Source of the DNA: Sedimentibacter acidaminivorans
GTDB taxonomy: Bacteria; Bacillota; Clostridia; Tissierellales; Sedimentibacteraceae
Direction of reading: 5' to 3'
Length of the DNA stretch: 64,000 nt
NCBI RefSeq assembly: GCF_017873955.1
Contig: NZ_JAGGKS010000011.1
Coordinates: 1 to 64,000, forward strand
Position numbers and translations under genes: made by a program. Under the pieces are notes generated by a model that had not been told where the DNA came from, did not search any database, and was given only the letters and a program-made list of their open reading frames with translations. Below, piece by piece: positions 1 to 8,515 of the stretch (positions are counted from its first letter, which is position 1; every line of letters begins with the position of its first letter).

Positions 1-113
1 TTTTTTGTTCAAATTTACTTTAGAACTCTCAAAGGTTTTTCTTATGCTGTTTTATTGTCTATGTGCTGTTTGTTATTTGTTTGTTGCTGTTCTTTTCTTG
101 CGACAGCTTTAAT
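1..113 (-). other. Probable leader of an rRNA operon that lies left of the window
   Basis: The transcript from P1-P3 would run through this stretch and off the edge. It has no convincing leftward reading frame. It contains a CTTTGAGAGTTCT stretch (near 23-35, read on the minus strand) that resembles the boxA-type antitermination leader found before clostridial 16S genes. The rRNA identity is inferred from promoter architecture only, since no rRNA sequence is in the window. Confidence 0.5.
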
Positions 114-142
114 ATCTTATCACGCTTGTCGTTATTTGTCAA
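114..142 (-). promoter_or_regulatory. Sigma-A promoter P3 of the triple promoter
   Basis: The -35 TTGACA (137-142) and -10 TAAGAT (114-119) have a 17-bp spacer and point leftward. It is the promoter nearest the window edge. The roughly 100 bases after it look like an untranslated leader. Confidence 0.75.
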
Positions 143-201
143 GAACTTTTTTTATTTATTTTTTTCTGTTTATTTTGTTAACCATCAAGATTAGCTTTGT
201 T

Positions 202-230
202 AGTCTAACATTATTATCTGTGATTGTCAA
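202..230 (-). promoter_or_regulatory. Sigma-A promoter P2 of the triple promoter
   Basis: The -35 TTGACA (225-230) and -10 TAGACT (202-207) have a 17-bp spacer and point leftward. It lies 96 bp downstream of P1. Confidence 0.7.
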
Positions 231-297
231 CATCTTTTTTTTATTTAAAATAACTTTTTTCTTTCTTTTTTTCACTCCATCGCTGAAGTGCTTTTGT

Positions 298-326
298 ATT
301 ATAGCTCACTTATTTATCTTTGTCAA
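298..326 (-). promoter_or_regulatory. Consensus sigma-A promoter P1 of a leftward triple promoter
   Basis: Reading leftward, a perfect -35 TTGACA (321-326) and a perfect -10 TATAAT (298-303) are separated by exactly 17 bp. It is the most upstream of three tandem promoters. No protein gene lies to its left inside the window, so it drives something beyond position 1. Confidence 0.8.
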
Positions 327-345
327 TGCCTTTTTAATTATTTTT

Positions 346-1959
346 CTATTTTTTATTTTTAAGCAGTTCCCACATCTCATCAGTTCCATATTTAAACGCC
401 CATACCGCATACCCTGAAAGATTATATTTCTTTATAATATCCAATCTATTCACTAATGAAGTTTCATCTTCATTCCATATTGTATACTTTATATCATCAA
501 TCATAATTTCACCAAAATTCTGACCTGTTGAATCATCGTAAATAAGATTAATACCCAATTCTTCAATAGCTTTATTAGCAGAACCAATTCTCAAAGCAGT
601 TGACTTTACCTTTTGTTGATTGTCTAAATGCTCCTCCCATAGCCTTGTATAAAAAGGAATGCTTAGCACTATTTTTTCACTTGAAGCATATTCTAATAAA
701 TTGTTAACTCCATATTCAACCCAAGGCAATGAAGATACAGATCCTATAACGCCACTTACATTCTCATCATATGCCATTAACATAATATAATCTGAGTATT
801 TTCCCACAACATTTCTATCATAACACAAGGACCAATTTTCTGCATTTGACATTATAGTTATATCGATTGTAAATAATATCCCTTTTTCTTTAGCTTTACA
901 GTACAATTCTTTTACAAATGCAGAAAACACATCTTTATCTTTTAAATGAATATTTTCAAAATCTAAATTTATAGCATCAAAACCCTTATTTAAAGTAATA
1001 TCTATTATTTTATCAGCTATTTCGCTACGTTTTATACCATTGTTTAATAATTCACTAGTTAAATCCGGGTCAAATCTATTATTAAATACTGCCCATATAT
1101 CTTTGTTAGAATCTTTAACAAAATTTATATAATCATCATTTGATAAATCTTTAAATTTTTCCTTAGTATCTTCAAGTTCAAACCATGTAGGACCAACAAT
1201 ATCAATAGCATATGGTATATTAAATGGTTCAAATTCTTCAACTTTTATATAAACCAAATCCCAAGCCATTCTAATTTTCTTTCCATTATTTAAAGATTCA
1301 TATGTATTGTACATTGTTTTTGAAATTGGTCTTATATCAGATAATTTAACATATCCGATGGCATTTTCTTCAGTTCTTGCCAATATCCAACCATTATATT
1401 CGTTATTATAAACATAAATAGAATCTTTTATATCTAATTTTTTTAAAGTGATAGCTCTACTTGTAGGACTTGACTTTAATCTAGATTTTTTAACTACTTC
1501 ATATTCACTTATATCTTCTTCTATAATTACTTTTAAATTATCTATATCCACATACAAACGAAAAACATAATTATCATTAATAAATTTAGAATTAAAATAC
1601 AATTCATTATTCTCAATTATAATTATTTCGTTTATATTAAATGGAATTTTATTATAGAATGCTTTTTTATTATTATAATTTATAACATCATATTTAAAAT
1701 CATTAAATATAGATATTTTGTTATAGTTATTATCCCAATAGTAATCTAATAATTCATTTTGTTTTAAATAATTTGCATTTATGTAAATTTGATTATTAGT
1801 AAATATATGATTGTATTTATCTTCCTTTATTCCGTCTAAATATATATCTACATTTTTTGTTGTGTCAAATATTGGCTTATCTAAGAGCATCTTAAATACA
1901 AATATAAAAGTAACTATCAACAATACAGAAATGAATAATGTTACTATGAGCTTTTTCAT
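346..1959 (-). CDS. Membrane-anchored GH18 family glycosidase with SH3-like region
   Basis: This is a 537-residue predicted cell-surface glycoside hydrolase of family 18, in the YaaH/SleL-like group that acts on peptidoglycan or chitin-type sugars. Residues 4-24 form a single N-terminal membrane anchor. Residues about 30-150 resemble the copper-amine-oxidase-like N-terminal domain common in clostridial surface enzymes. Residues about 160-212 look like a bacterial SH3 domain. The GH18 barrel follows from about 225 to 533. The strand-4 motif FDAINLDFEN (327-336) carries catalytic Glu335, and the barrel ends with GYAVWAFKYGT (516-526). An AGGGG site precedes the ATG. It is the last gene of a minus-strand cluster, 20 bp after the TPR gene. 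The natural substrate is unknown. Confidence 0.85.
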   Translation of the reverse strand: MKKLIVTLFISVLLIVTFIFVFKMLLDKPIFDTTKNVDIYLDGIKEDKYNHIFTNNQIYINANYLKQNELLDYYWDNNYNKISIFNDFKYDVINYNNKKAFYNKIPFNINEIIIIENNELYFNSKFINDNYVFRLYVDIDNLKVIIEEDISEYEVVKKSRLKSSPTSRAITLKKLDIKDSIYVYNNEYNGWILARTEENAIGYVKLSDIRPISKTMYNTYESLNNGKKIRMAWDLVYIKVEEFEPFNIPYAIDIVGPTWFELEDTKEKFKDLSNDDYINFVKDSNKDIWAVFNNRFDPDLTSELLNNGIKRSEIADKIIDITLNKGFDAINLDFENIHLKDKDVFSAFVKELYCKAKEKGILFTIDITIMSNAENWSLCYDRNVVGKYSDYIMLMAYDENVSGVIGSVSSLPWVEYGVNNLLEYASSEKIVLSIPFYTRLWEEHLDNQQKVKSTALRIGSANKAIEELGINLIYDDSTGQNFGEIMIDDIKYTIWNEDETSLVNRLDIIKKYNLSGYAVWAFKYGTDEMWELLKNKK

Positions 1960-1979
1960 TTATCCCCTACCTTTTAAGA

Positions 1980-3125
1980 CTAATAATTTTGTTCTATTTC
2001 TAACTTTATACCTAATGCAACCTCGTCATCCGGATTGATTTTCAATGCAGTTGTTATGTCTTCTTTTGCCCTTTCCACTTCATTATTATATAAATGCGCA
2101 ACTGCTCTGTTACAAAAGATTTCACAATTTCCTGGTTCTATGTTTAAAAGTGTTGTAAATAATTCTGAAGCTTCAGTATATTTTCCCCTGCATATTTTGC
2201 ATAAACCTAACTCATTTAAAGTTTCTTTTTGATATTGTTCAATTTTTAAAACATTTTCAAAGTATTTTTCAGCTATTTCATATTCTCCTAATGACCTATA
2301 GGCAAGTCCAATAAAAAACAAAAGATTCCACCAACCGCTAAAGTCATTAACCAGTGGTAATAATAAATCCAATGCTTCGTTTGGTTGTTCTTTTAATACT
2401 AAATTATAACCATTCTCAAAATCAACATAAGGTTCTAACTGTTGAAGTTCATTTCTAATTTCCTCTATTCTAACAACATCTTTATCAAGTTCTTGATGTT
2501 TCTTCCAATGCAGTTCGGCTTTTACATACTGCTGTTGTAATTTATAGTAATATCCAAGTTTATAATAAGACAACGCAAATTTATCATTATAATCTAATGC
2601 TTTTTCATAGAAAAAATGTGCTTCTTCTAAAAAAAATTGACTTTCATTATCTTTTAATTTTTTATCTGTTGCTTTTTTTTCAAGAACTGAAGCATAAATA
2701 AAACAATTTTTATCATCTTCATTTATATTTATTAAAGCATTTCCATATATAACTGAATCATCTAAATTTCCTTCATCTAAATTATTTATACAATGAATAA
2801 TGTAAGGCTGCAAATCGAAACAAAGCAATTCTAACATTTTTCTATACTCATACAAATATTCGAAGTCTTTATCTGATCCTTGTACATATATTATACCATC
2901 TATAATATTACTAAGTGATATACCTGCTTTTTCAACTTCATTTTCTCTTCTTATATCTTCTAATAACTTACCAGCTCTTACTGGAACCGGCAGCTCACTA
3001 GATGTAATATATTCAAATTCTTTAAATTTAATAGAAACTCCCTTTTTTAATGTTACAAAAAAAATATCATCCTTCTTATTATTAAAATACTTATTAAAAA
3101 ATTCATCTTTTTTATTTTTATTCAT
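1980..3125 (-). CDS. Tetratricopeptide-repeat protein
   Basis: This is a 381-residue soluble protein. The C-terminal two thirds contain successive 34-residue helical hairpins with TPR spacing (for example around residues 180-215 and 265-370, with the pattern A-x-x-Y-x-x-A-L). No signal peptide or membrane segment is visible, so it should be a cytoplasmic protein-protein interaction scaffold. Its start overlaps the end of the radical SAM gene by 8 bp, which indicates translational coupling. The N-terminal 120 residues match no family I recognise. A partner role for the upstream radical SAM enzyme is inferred from coupling only. Confidence 0.75.
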   Translation of the reverse strand: MNKNKKDEFFNKYFNNKKDDIFFVTLKKGVSIKFKEFEYITSSELPVPVRAGKLLEDIRRENEVEKAGISLSNIIDGIIYVQGSDKDFEYLYEYRKMLELLCFDLQPYIIHCINNLDEGNLDDSVIYGNALININEDDKNCFIYASVLEKKATDKKLKDNESQFFLEEAHFFYEKALDYNDKFALSYYKLGYYYKLQQQYVKAELHWKKHQELDKDVVRIEEIRNELQQLEPYVDFENGYNLVLKEQPNEALDLLLPLVNDFSGWWNLLFFIGLAYRSLGEYEIAEKYFENVLKIEQYQKETLNELGLCKICRGKYTEASELFTTLLNIEPGNCEIFCNRAVAHLYNNEVERAKEDITTALKINPDDEVALGIKLEIEQNY

Positions 3126-4839
3126 GGTTGTACTCCTCTATTATATAATTAATGTTATAAGCTCTACATCTATTGAAAATATTTTTTTTATTTTTATAAA
3201 TAAACATAGTTGCATCACCATTTATTTCAACAATTCTAAAACTATTTAAAATTCTATCGTTCTTTCCAGCATTTTCAAAGTATTTTTCCCTAATTTTCTC
3301 GTCATTTGCTATAAACCTTTTAATTGTCTTGAATTTTTCTTCCGACTCCTTGTCTAAAAACGCAGGTAAATCTTCTTGATGATTATTAAAAACATAATCA
3401 TACCTTAAACTATTTACAAAATCCTCTGTTAAAAATCCTATAGAATCAATGTAGTTATATAAAATTTGATATAATTTTTTTCTACTGTGGGAAACTTTAT
3501 ATAAATTACTTTTTTTCCAATATTCACTAAACAACTCATAAAATTCGAATGGTGAACTATTGTATATATTTTCCATTATATAATCTAAAGATTTTTCAAA
3601 GTATTTTTCATTATAATATCTATCAACTAATTCTTCAACTTTTTTAAGTTTCAATATTTCTTCTAAACTGATATACTTTGTACAAATAACCTCATAAGGT
3701 GCTTTTTCTCTATATTTAATATTATGTTTATACTTATCAAAGTAAATCTTTGTTCCTTTCAACACCTTTAAAAACCCAAGCTGTATTTTTTCTGTATTTA
3801 ATCTATAAATACCATCAAAAGACTTTTTAAATGATTTATAGTTCTCAAATGGCAACCCTGCAATTAAATCCAAATGAATATGAATATTATTATTTTCTCC
3901 AATTTTCCCTATAACATTATTAAGTTTTTCTATACTCATATGCCTATTTATTTCACGTAATGTATCGCTATTTAGAGACTGAACACCTATTTCAAACTGA
4001 AACATATTAATTGGCATATTACTTAAGAATTTTAGAAATTCATCATTCATTATATCAGCAGTTATTTCAAAATGAATTGTCATGTGATTTAAATTATGTT
4101 CTACTATGAAATTCATTATCTCCATGGACCTTTTATAATCTACATTAAATGTTCTGTCAATAAATTTGATTTGTCTCGCTTTTGTTGCTAAAAGTGTTTT
4201 TAAATCACTTTTAACTCTTTGAATAGAGAAATTTCTAGTTTTTTTATCTATTGAGGACATACAAAAACTACAATTAAATGGACAACCTCTTGATGATTCG
4301 TAGTATATTATTTTATCATCAAAGCTTTCATTTTCATCGTATGGATATTTTATTGTATCAAGATTATCAATCAATTCTCTAGCTCCATTAACTATTACAA
4401 CGTCATTTTCCCTATAAGCAAGCCCTTTTATATTACCTATTTCAGGTTTATCCGAATTAATTTCTTTGATAAATTCTCTAAATGTCAGTTCCCCTTCTCC
4501 ACAAACTATATAATCAACATAGCTTTCTTCTTTCATGAATTTTTCAGTTTCATATGATACCTCTGGTCCACCAAGAAGTATTTTAATCCCTAGAGTCGAA
4601 CTTTTCAATATATAGGCTATTTCTTTTATGTACTCTATGTTCCAGATATAGCATGAAAAACATATAATTTGAGCATTTGCATCAAGTATCTCCCCTAGTA
4701 TATAATCAAGTTGCTGATTTATTGTAAATTCTTTTATTTCTAAATCAAAGCCATCATCACTACAAAATTTCTTTAGATATCTAACAGCTAGATTTGCGTG
4801 TATGTATTTTGAATCAAGTGTAACTAACAAAGCTTTCAT
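3118..4839 (-). CDS. B12-binding-domain radical SAM protein (DUF4080 type)
   Basis: This is a 573-residue enzyme. Residues 1-140 form a cobalamin-binding Rossmann-like domain (GGPEVS at 90-95 and CGEGE at 113-117 are typical of this class). The radical SAM core follows, with the 4Fe-4S triad C186-x3-C190-x2-C193. The C-terminal region of roughly 200 residues matches the DUF4080 layout by length. Such proteins are predicted to do radical chemistry or methylation, but the substrate of this subgroup is unknown. The gene overlaps the upstream ORF by 4 bp (ATGA) and the downstream TPR gene by 8 bp, so the three are translationally coupled. Confidence 0.85.
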   Translation of the reverse strand: MKALLVTLDSKYIHANLAVRYLKKFCSDDGFDLEIKEFTINQQLDYILGEILDANAQIICFSCYIWNIEYIKEIAYILKSSTLGIKILLGGPEVSYETEKFMKEESYVDYIVCGEGELTFREFIKEINSDKPEIGNIKGLAYRENDVVIVNGARELIDNLDTIKYPYDENESFDDKIIYYESSRGCPFNCSFCMSSIDKKTRNFSIQRVKSDLKTLLATKARQIKFIDRTFNVDYKRSMEIMNFIVEHNLNHMTIHFEITADIMNDEFLKFLSNMPINMFQFEIGVQSLNSDTLREINRHMSIEKLNNVIGKIGENNNIHIHLDLIAGLPFENYKSFKKSFDGIYRLNTEKIQLGFLKVLKGTKIYFDKYKHNIKYREKAPYEVICTKYISLEEILKLKKVEELVDRYYNEKYFEKSLDYIMENIYNSSPFEFYELFSEYWKKSNLYKVSHSRKKLYQILYNYIDSIGFLTEDFVNSLRYDYVFNNHQEDLPAFLDKESEEKFKTIKRFIANDEKIREKYFENAGKNDRILNSFRIVEINGDATMFIYKNKKNIFNRCRAYNINYIIEEYNHE

Positions 4840-5723
4840 ATATTCACCTTTAACAATCCCAATTTATTTTTTAATATTATTTGTGAAGATTCCCTTTTTA
4901 ACAATATACACTTTCCCAATAAAGGATGTACAAAAGAAGAATTACTTAAATATTTTTTAAAATCAATTAATTCTTCTTGAGAATATTTAAGTTTTTCCGG
5001 ACTAACTGTTCCATTTCTAAGCTTTTGAATGTATACTGCAAAATTGTTTAATACAACTTCATTGCCCTTATCTACCATTTTACAAGACATGCATTTATTA
5101 AATATATGCTGTAATGATTTAAATTTTAATATGTATATTTCACAAAACAAATTACTCTTTGATAATAGCTTTACTCTTTCTTTTTCAAATTCTATTATAG
5201 CTTCCTTGTTTATTTGCATATTAATTTTATTTAAATATAAATCTTTAAATGAAAATCTTATAAGTCTATCTTTAGTTTTATTTATTATTAAATCTATATC
5301 AAATACTTCTGAATAGAAGTATTCATAAATAACTGAGGATAAAATTATCGCACTTAATATTGTGTTTTTATTATGAGAATATAACAACACAATTTTCAAC
5401 ACCTCATCTATTAATGTTTCCCAATCTGTATTTGATATTGCAATAGGTAATATTTTATATTCCAAAAGAAAATCTTCAATTTCCGATGGTTTACTATTAT
5501 TGAAGTAATAACTTATAGTTTCATCATTTCCATTTTTGTAATAACGAAATATTTCCATCTCGCTTTTGTATCTATTTATATCTAATCCACAGCCGATTTT
5601 ATTTTCAAACGGCAATAAAGACTTGGTTGTTAATATAAACAACTGAAATTCTAAACCAGCAAACTTTTCTAAAATGCTATCTTCATAGCAATAATTCAAT
5701 AAGTTATATATCTTTGATAGCAT
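4836..5723 (-). CDS. Conserved-looking protein of unknown function, coupled to the radical SAM gene
   Basis: This 295-residue protein is not assignable to a family by eye. It is predicted to be mostly helical and cytoplasmic, with no signal peptide. A short CMSC motif (residues 211-214) is the only cysteine pair. It is the first gene of the cluster, and its stop overlaps the radical SAM start (ATGA). The fixed coupling suggests that it works with that enzyme, but this is inference. GGAGG and GGGG purine runs precede the ATG. Confidence 0.6.
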   Translation of the reverse strand: MLSKIYNLLNYCYEDSILEKFAGLEFQLFILTTKSLLPFENKIGCGLDINRYKSEMEIFRYYKNGNDETISYYFNNSKPSEIEDFLLEYKILPIAISNTDWETLIDEVLKIVLLYSHNKNTILSAIILSSVIYEYFYSEVFDIDLIINKTKDRLIRFSFKDLYLNKINMQINKEAIIEFEKERVKLLSKSNLFCEIYILKFKSLQHIFNKCMSCKMVDKGNEVVLNNFAVYIQKLRNGTVSPEKLKYSQEELIDFKKYLSNSSFVHPLLGKCILLKRESSQIILKNKLGLLKVNI

Positions 5724-5771
5724 TTACCCCATTGCCTCCTCTTTTTCTATTTTTAACTTTTAACTCATAAA

Positions 5772-5802
5772 AATAGAACCAACAGTGTATGTTGATTCTA
5801 TT
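5772..5802 (-). terminator. Rho-independent terminator of the lytic transglycosylase gene
   Basis: A 13-bp stem with one mismatch and a 5-base loop is followed by a T-rich run on the minus strand. It lies 7 bp after the transglycosylase stop. Confidence 0.75.
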
Positions 5803-5808
5803 ATACAA

Positions 5809-6471
5809 TTATTTCATTAAACTTTCAAACTCTTCTTTAAATTCATAAGCATATTTTAAGACTTTTACTGAATAATCGCTCATTGCAGGATTTTTATACG
5901 GAGATTTACCTTCATTAATATAATCTACCAATCCTTGTTTACCTCTATTATATGCTGTAAGAGATTTATTTATATCTTTTTCATATAAATTATACAAATA
6001 TGAAAGTTGTGTAATTGTGAGCTCAATATTATACTCAGGATTAAAAAGTTTCTCTGGGTCATATTCATATCCCAAATTTTGAGCTACAGGTATTGCAGTA
6101 TTTTCCATAAGCTGTCCTAGACCTCGTTCTCCAGATAAACCAACCGCATAAGGATCAAAGTTGCTTTCTGTCTTTAAAACTCCAAGAACTATAAACAGGT
6201 CTATATGATTGTTTCTACTCCCTTTAATTATTAATTCACATTCATCTTCAGATAGTTGGGTAAGACTTGAAATATATTCCTTTAAATCTTGTTCATTTAA
6301 ATATAACTCTCTCAAATCATTTACAACTGACTCTATTTTTATTGTTTGTGTTGATTTATTAGCTGCAACATAGAAGTCCTCCGCATCTGCTGTAAGAACC
6401 ATGCTTAGCATCATGAAATATGAACTAAAACAAATAACAAATAGAATTACTAAGTATTTTTTACATCTCAT
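5809..6471 (-). CDS. Exported lytic transglycosylase (SLT domain)
   Basis: This is a 220-residue protein that cleaves the glycan strand of peptidoglycan, acting outside the membrane. Residues 5-28 are a signal peptide or anchor. The SLT fold spans about 85-205, with catalytic Glu102 in KTESNFDPYAVG, the GLGQLM motif at 117-122 and AYNRG at 173-177. The gene is monocistronic, with its own terminator at 5772-5802. An AGGGTGATGAA stretch places the ribosome site before the ATG. Family assignment is secure. Its cellular task (sporulation, germination or wall turnover) cannot be read from the sequence. Confidence 0.9.
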   Translation of the reverse strand: MRCKKYLVILFVICFSSYFMMLSMVLTADAEDFYVAANKSTQTIKIESVVNDLRELYLNEQDLKEYISSLTQLSEDECELIIKGSRNNHIDLFIVLGVLKTESNFDPYAVGLSGERGLGQLMENTAIPVAQNLGYEYDPEKLFNPEYNIELTITQLSYLYNLYEKDINKSLTAYNRGKQGLVDYINEGKSPYKNPAMSDYSVKVLKYAYEFKEEFESLMK

Positions 6472-6591
6472 TTCATCACCCTTTTATGTTTGTACTTAAA
6501 TTATATTTTCATTTAATTATGGGGTCAACGGTGAAAAAAAAGATGTTTTGTTGCATTTTGTCGTGTTTTAGATCTTTTTAATATAATTTAT

Positions 6592-8298
6592 TTACATTTT
6601 TTCAGGTGCATCCATGCCAAGAAGACCAAGGGCTGTTTTTATTACAGTATTTACAGTTTGTGTTAATAATAATCTTGCTTTCTTAACGTTAGCATCTTCT
6701 ACTATAATTGGACATTCATGATAAAATCTATTAAATTCTTGAGCTAAACTAACTACATATCTTGTAATAAAGAAAGGCTCATATTTATCATGTGAACCTA
6801 AAACCGCAGCTTTAAATCCTTCCAACTTCTTTATTACATTAAATGCTTCTTTATCAGTTAAAACTGAGAAATCAACATCATCGTCTATTTCTATATCCGC
6901 TCTTTTAAGTAAGCTACATGTTCTTGCATATGAATATTGAACATAAGGTCCAGTTTCTCCTTCGAAACTTAAAGTTTTATCCCAAGAGAACATATAATCT
7001 TTAATCCTGTTATTGAATAATTCTTGGAATATTACTGCTCCTATACCTACTTGTTTTGCAACTTCTTCTCTATTATCAATGTCAGGATTTCTATCACTAA
7101 TTATTTCAGTTGTTTTTTCAATAGCTTTTTTCAAAACATCTTCTAAAAATACAACTCTTCCCTTACGAGTTGCAAGAGCACCATCTTCTAAACTTACAGT
7201 ACCAAACATAACATGAACACAATCATCTGCCCATTCATATCCCATAAGTTCTATTATTTTTCTCCACTGATCAAAGTGTAGCTTTTGAGGAGCTCCAACC
7301 ACATATATATTTTTATAAAAATCATATGTCTTTTTCCTGTACATTGCAGCAGCGATATCTCTTGTTACATAAAGAGTTGATCCGTCACTTTTTTGTATCA
7401 ATGCATCAGTTAAGCCATATTCAGATAGTTCAACTATTTTTGCACCTTCTGAATCCTTTAGCAATTGTTTATCTTCTAGCTCTGAAATAACATCTGCCAT
7501 TTTATCAGAATAAAAGCTTTCTCCTGCAAGTGAATCATATTTAATTCCAAACATTTCATAAACTCTATTAAATTCTTTTAAACTTACTTCTCTGAACCAA
7601 GACCATAGCTTATGTGCTTCTTCATTTCCATTTTCTAATTCTTTAAACCAGTATCTAGCTTCTTCTTGATATTCAGGATGTGTTTCTATTTCTTGATTAT
7701 ATCTAACATATAATTTTAATAGTTCAGGTATTGGGTCTTTTTCTATAGCTTCTACAATTTCAGGTGTACCCCACTTTTTGTAAGCAGATATTAGCATGCC
7801 AAATTGTGTACCATAATCACCTAGATGATTTATAGCTACTGTATTATAACCCATATAAGTATAAATTTTATGAATTGAATTACCTATTAATGTAGATCTA
7901 ATATGACCTATATGAAAAGGCTTTGCAATATTAGGAGATGAAAACTCGACTATAACAGTTTTTCCTTCACCTACATTTGTGCTTCCAAATTTATCTTTTT
8001 CCGCATATGCTTGCTTTAATATCTTTTCTGCAAAATGTTTTTTATCAACGAAAAAATTAACATATGGCCCAGCATTTTCAACCTTCTCAAAGCCTTCTAC
8101 TTGACCTATTTTTTCTGAGAGGTCTTTTGCTATCATTGCAGGTGCTTTTCTATATTTTTTTGAAAATTTAAAACATGGTACTGCATAATCACCCATATCT
8201 GAATTAGGTGGAACCTCTATCATTTGGATAGCTTCATCTATAGTAATTTCATCATCTAAAGATGTAAATATCTCCGCAACTTTTTGTTTAAAGTCCAT
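6592..8298 (-). CDS. argS: Arginyl-tRNA synthetase
   Basis: This is a 568-residue class I aminoacyl-tRNA synthetase that charges tRNA-Arg in the cytoplasm. The N-terminal additional domain covers about 1-110. The HIGH signature is at 129-132 (FHIGHIRS). The degenerate KMSK-equivalent region typical of ArgRS (ATRKGRVVFLED) lies near residue 365. The C-terminal DALR anticodon-binding domain occupies the last 120 residues, ending in the usual terminal methionine. GGAGG precedes the ATG. A consensus promoter (8376-8404) is visible, and no T-box is seen. Confidence 0.97.
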   Translation of the reverse strand: MDFKQKVAEIFTSLDDEITIDEAIQMIEVPPNSDMGDYAVPCFKFSKKYRKAPAMIAKDLSEKIGQVEGFEKVENAGPYVNFFVDKKHFAEKILKQAYAEKDKFGSTNVGEGKTVIVEFSSPNIAKPFHIGHIRSTLIGNSIHKIYTYMGYNTVAINHLGDYGTQFGMLISAYKKWGTPEIVEAIEKDPIPELLKLYVRYNQEIETHPEYQEEARYWFKELENGNEEAHKLWSWFREVSLKEFNRVYEMFGIKYDSLAGESFYSDKMADVISELEDKQLLKDSEGAKIVELSEYGLTDALIQKSDGSTLYVTRDIAAAMYRKKTYDFYKNIYVVGAPQKLHFDQWRKIIELMGYEWADDCVHVMFGTVSLEDGALATRKGRVVFLEDVLKKAIEKTTEIISDRNPDIDNREEVAKQVGIGAVIFQELFNNRIKDYMFSWDKTLSFEGETGPYVQYSYARTCSLLKRADIEIDDDVDFSVLTDKEAFNVIKKLEGFKAAVLGSHDKYEPFFITRYVVSLAQEFNRFYHECPIIVEDANVKKARLLLTQTVNTVIKTALGLLGMDAPEKM

Positions 8299-8375
8299 TT
8301 ATTCTCCTCCAATTATTTTGATTGTTATATATAATAGTCCTAAACTGTTATATTCTGTAATTATTGTTGATAATT

Positions 8376-8404
8376 ATAATATCACAGCATAATTTCAATG
8401 TCAA
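8376..8404 (-). promoter_or_regulatory. argS promoter
   Basis: A -35 TTGACA (8399-8404) and -10 TATTAT (8376-8381) with a 17-bp spacer read leftward. They lie about 80 bp before the argS ATG. Confidence 0.65.
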
Positions 8405-8466
8405 ACAAAAACATTGTTACTGAGCTGTTTTATACATGGTTCAGAATGGAACTTAATTTATAATCA

Positions 8467-8499
8467 AAAGCGCTGGGATTATTAATATCCCAACGCTTT
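8467..8499 (-). terminator. Terminator after the GNAT gene
   Basis: A stem of 12 pairs with one mismatch (AAAGCG and TGGGAT arms) and a 7-base loop is followed by a short T run on the minus strand. It sits 17 bp past the GNAT stop. Confidence 0.75.
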
Positions 8500-8515
8500 A
8501 AAATTTTTATTTCAT

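Noticed and set aside
55-417. Plus-strand frame of 120 codons rich in Phe/Cys/Leu
   Set aside because: It is the reverse of the leftward promoter region and the GH18 3' end. The composition is that of T-rich DNA, and it has no ribosome site.
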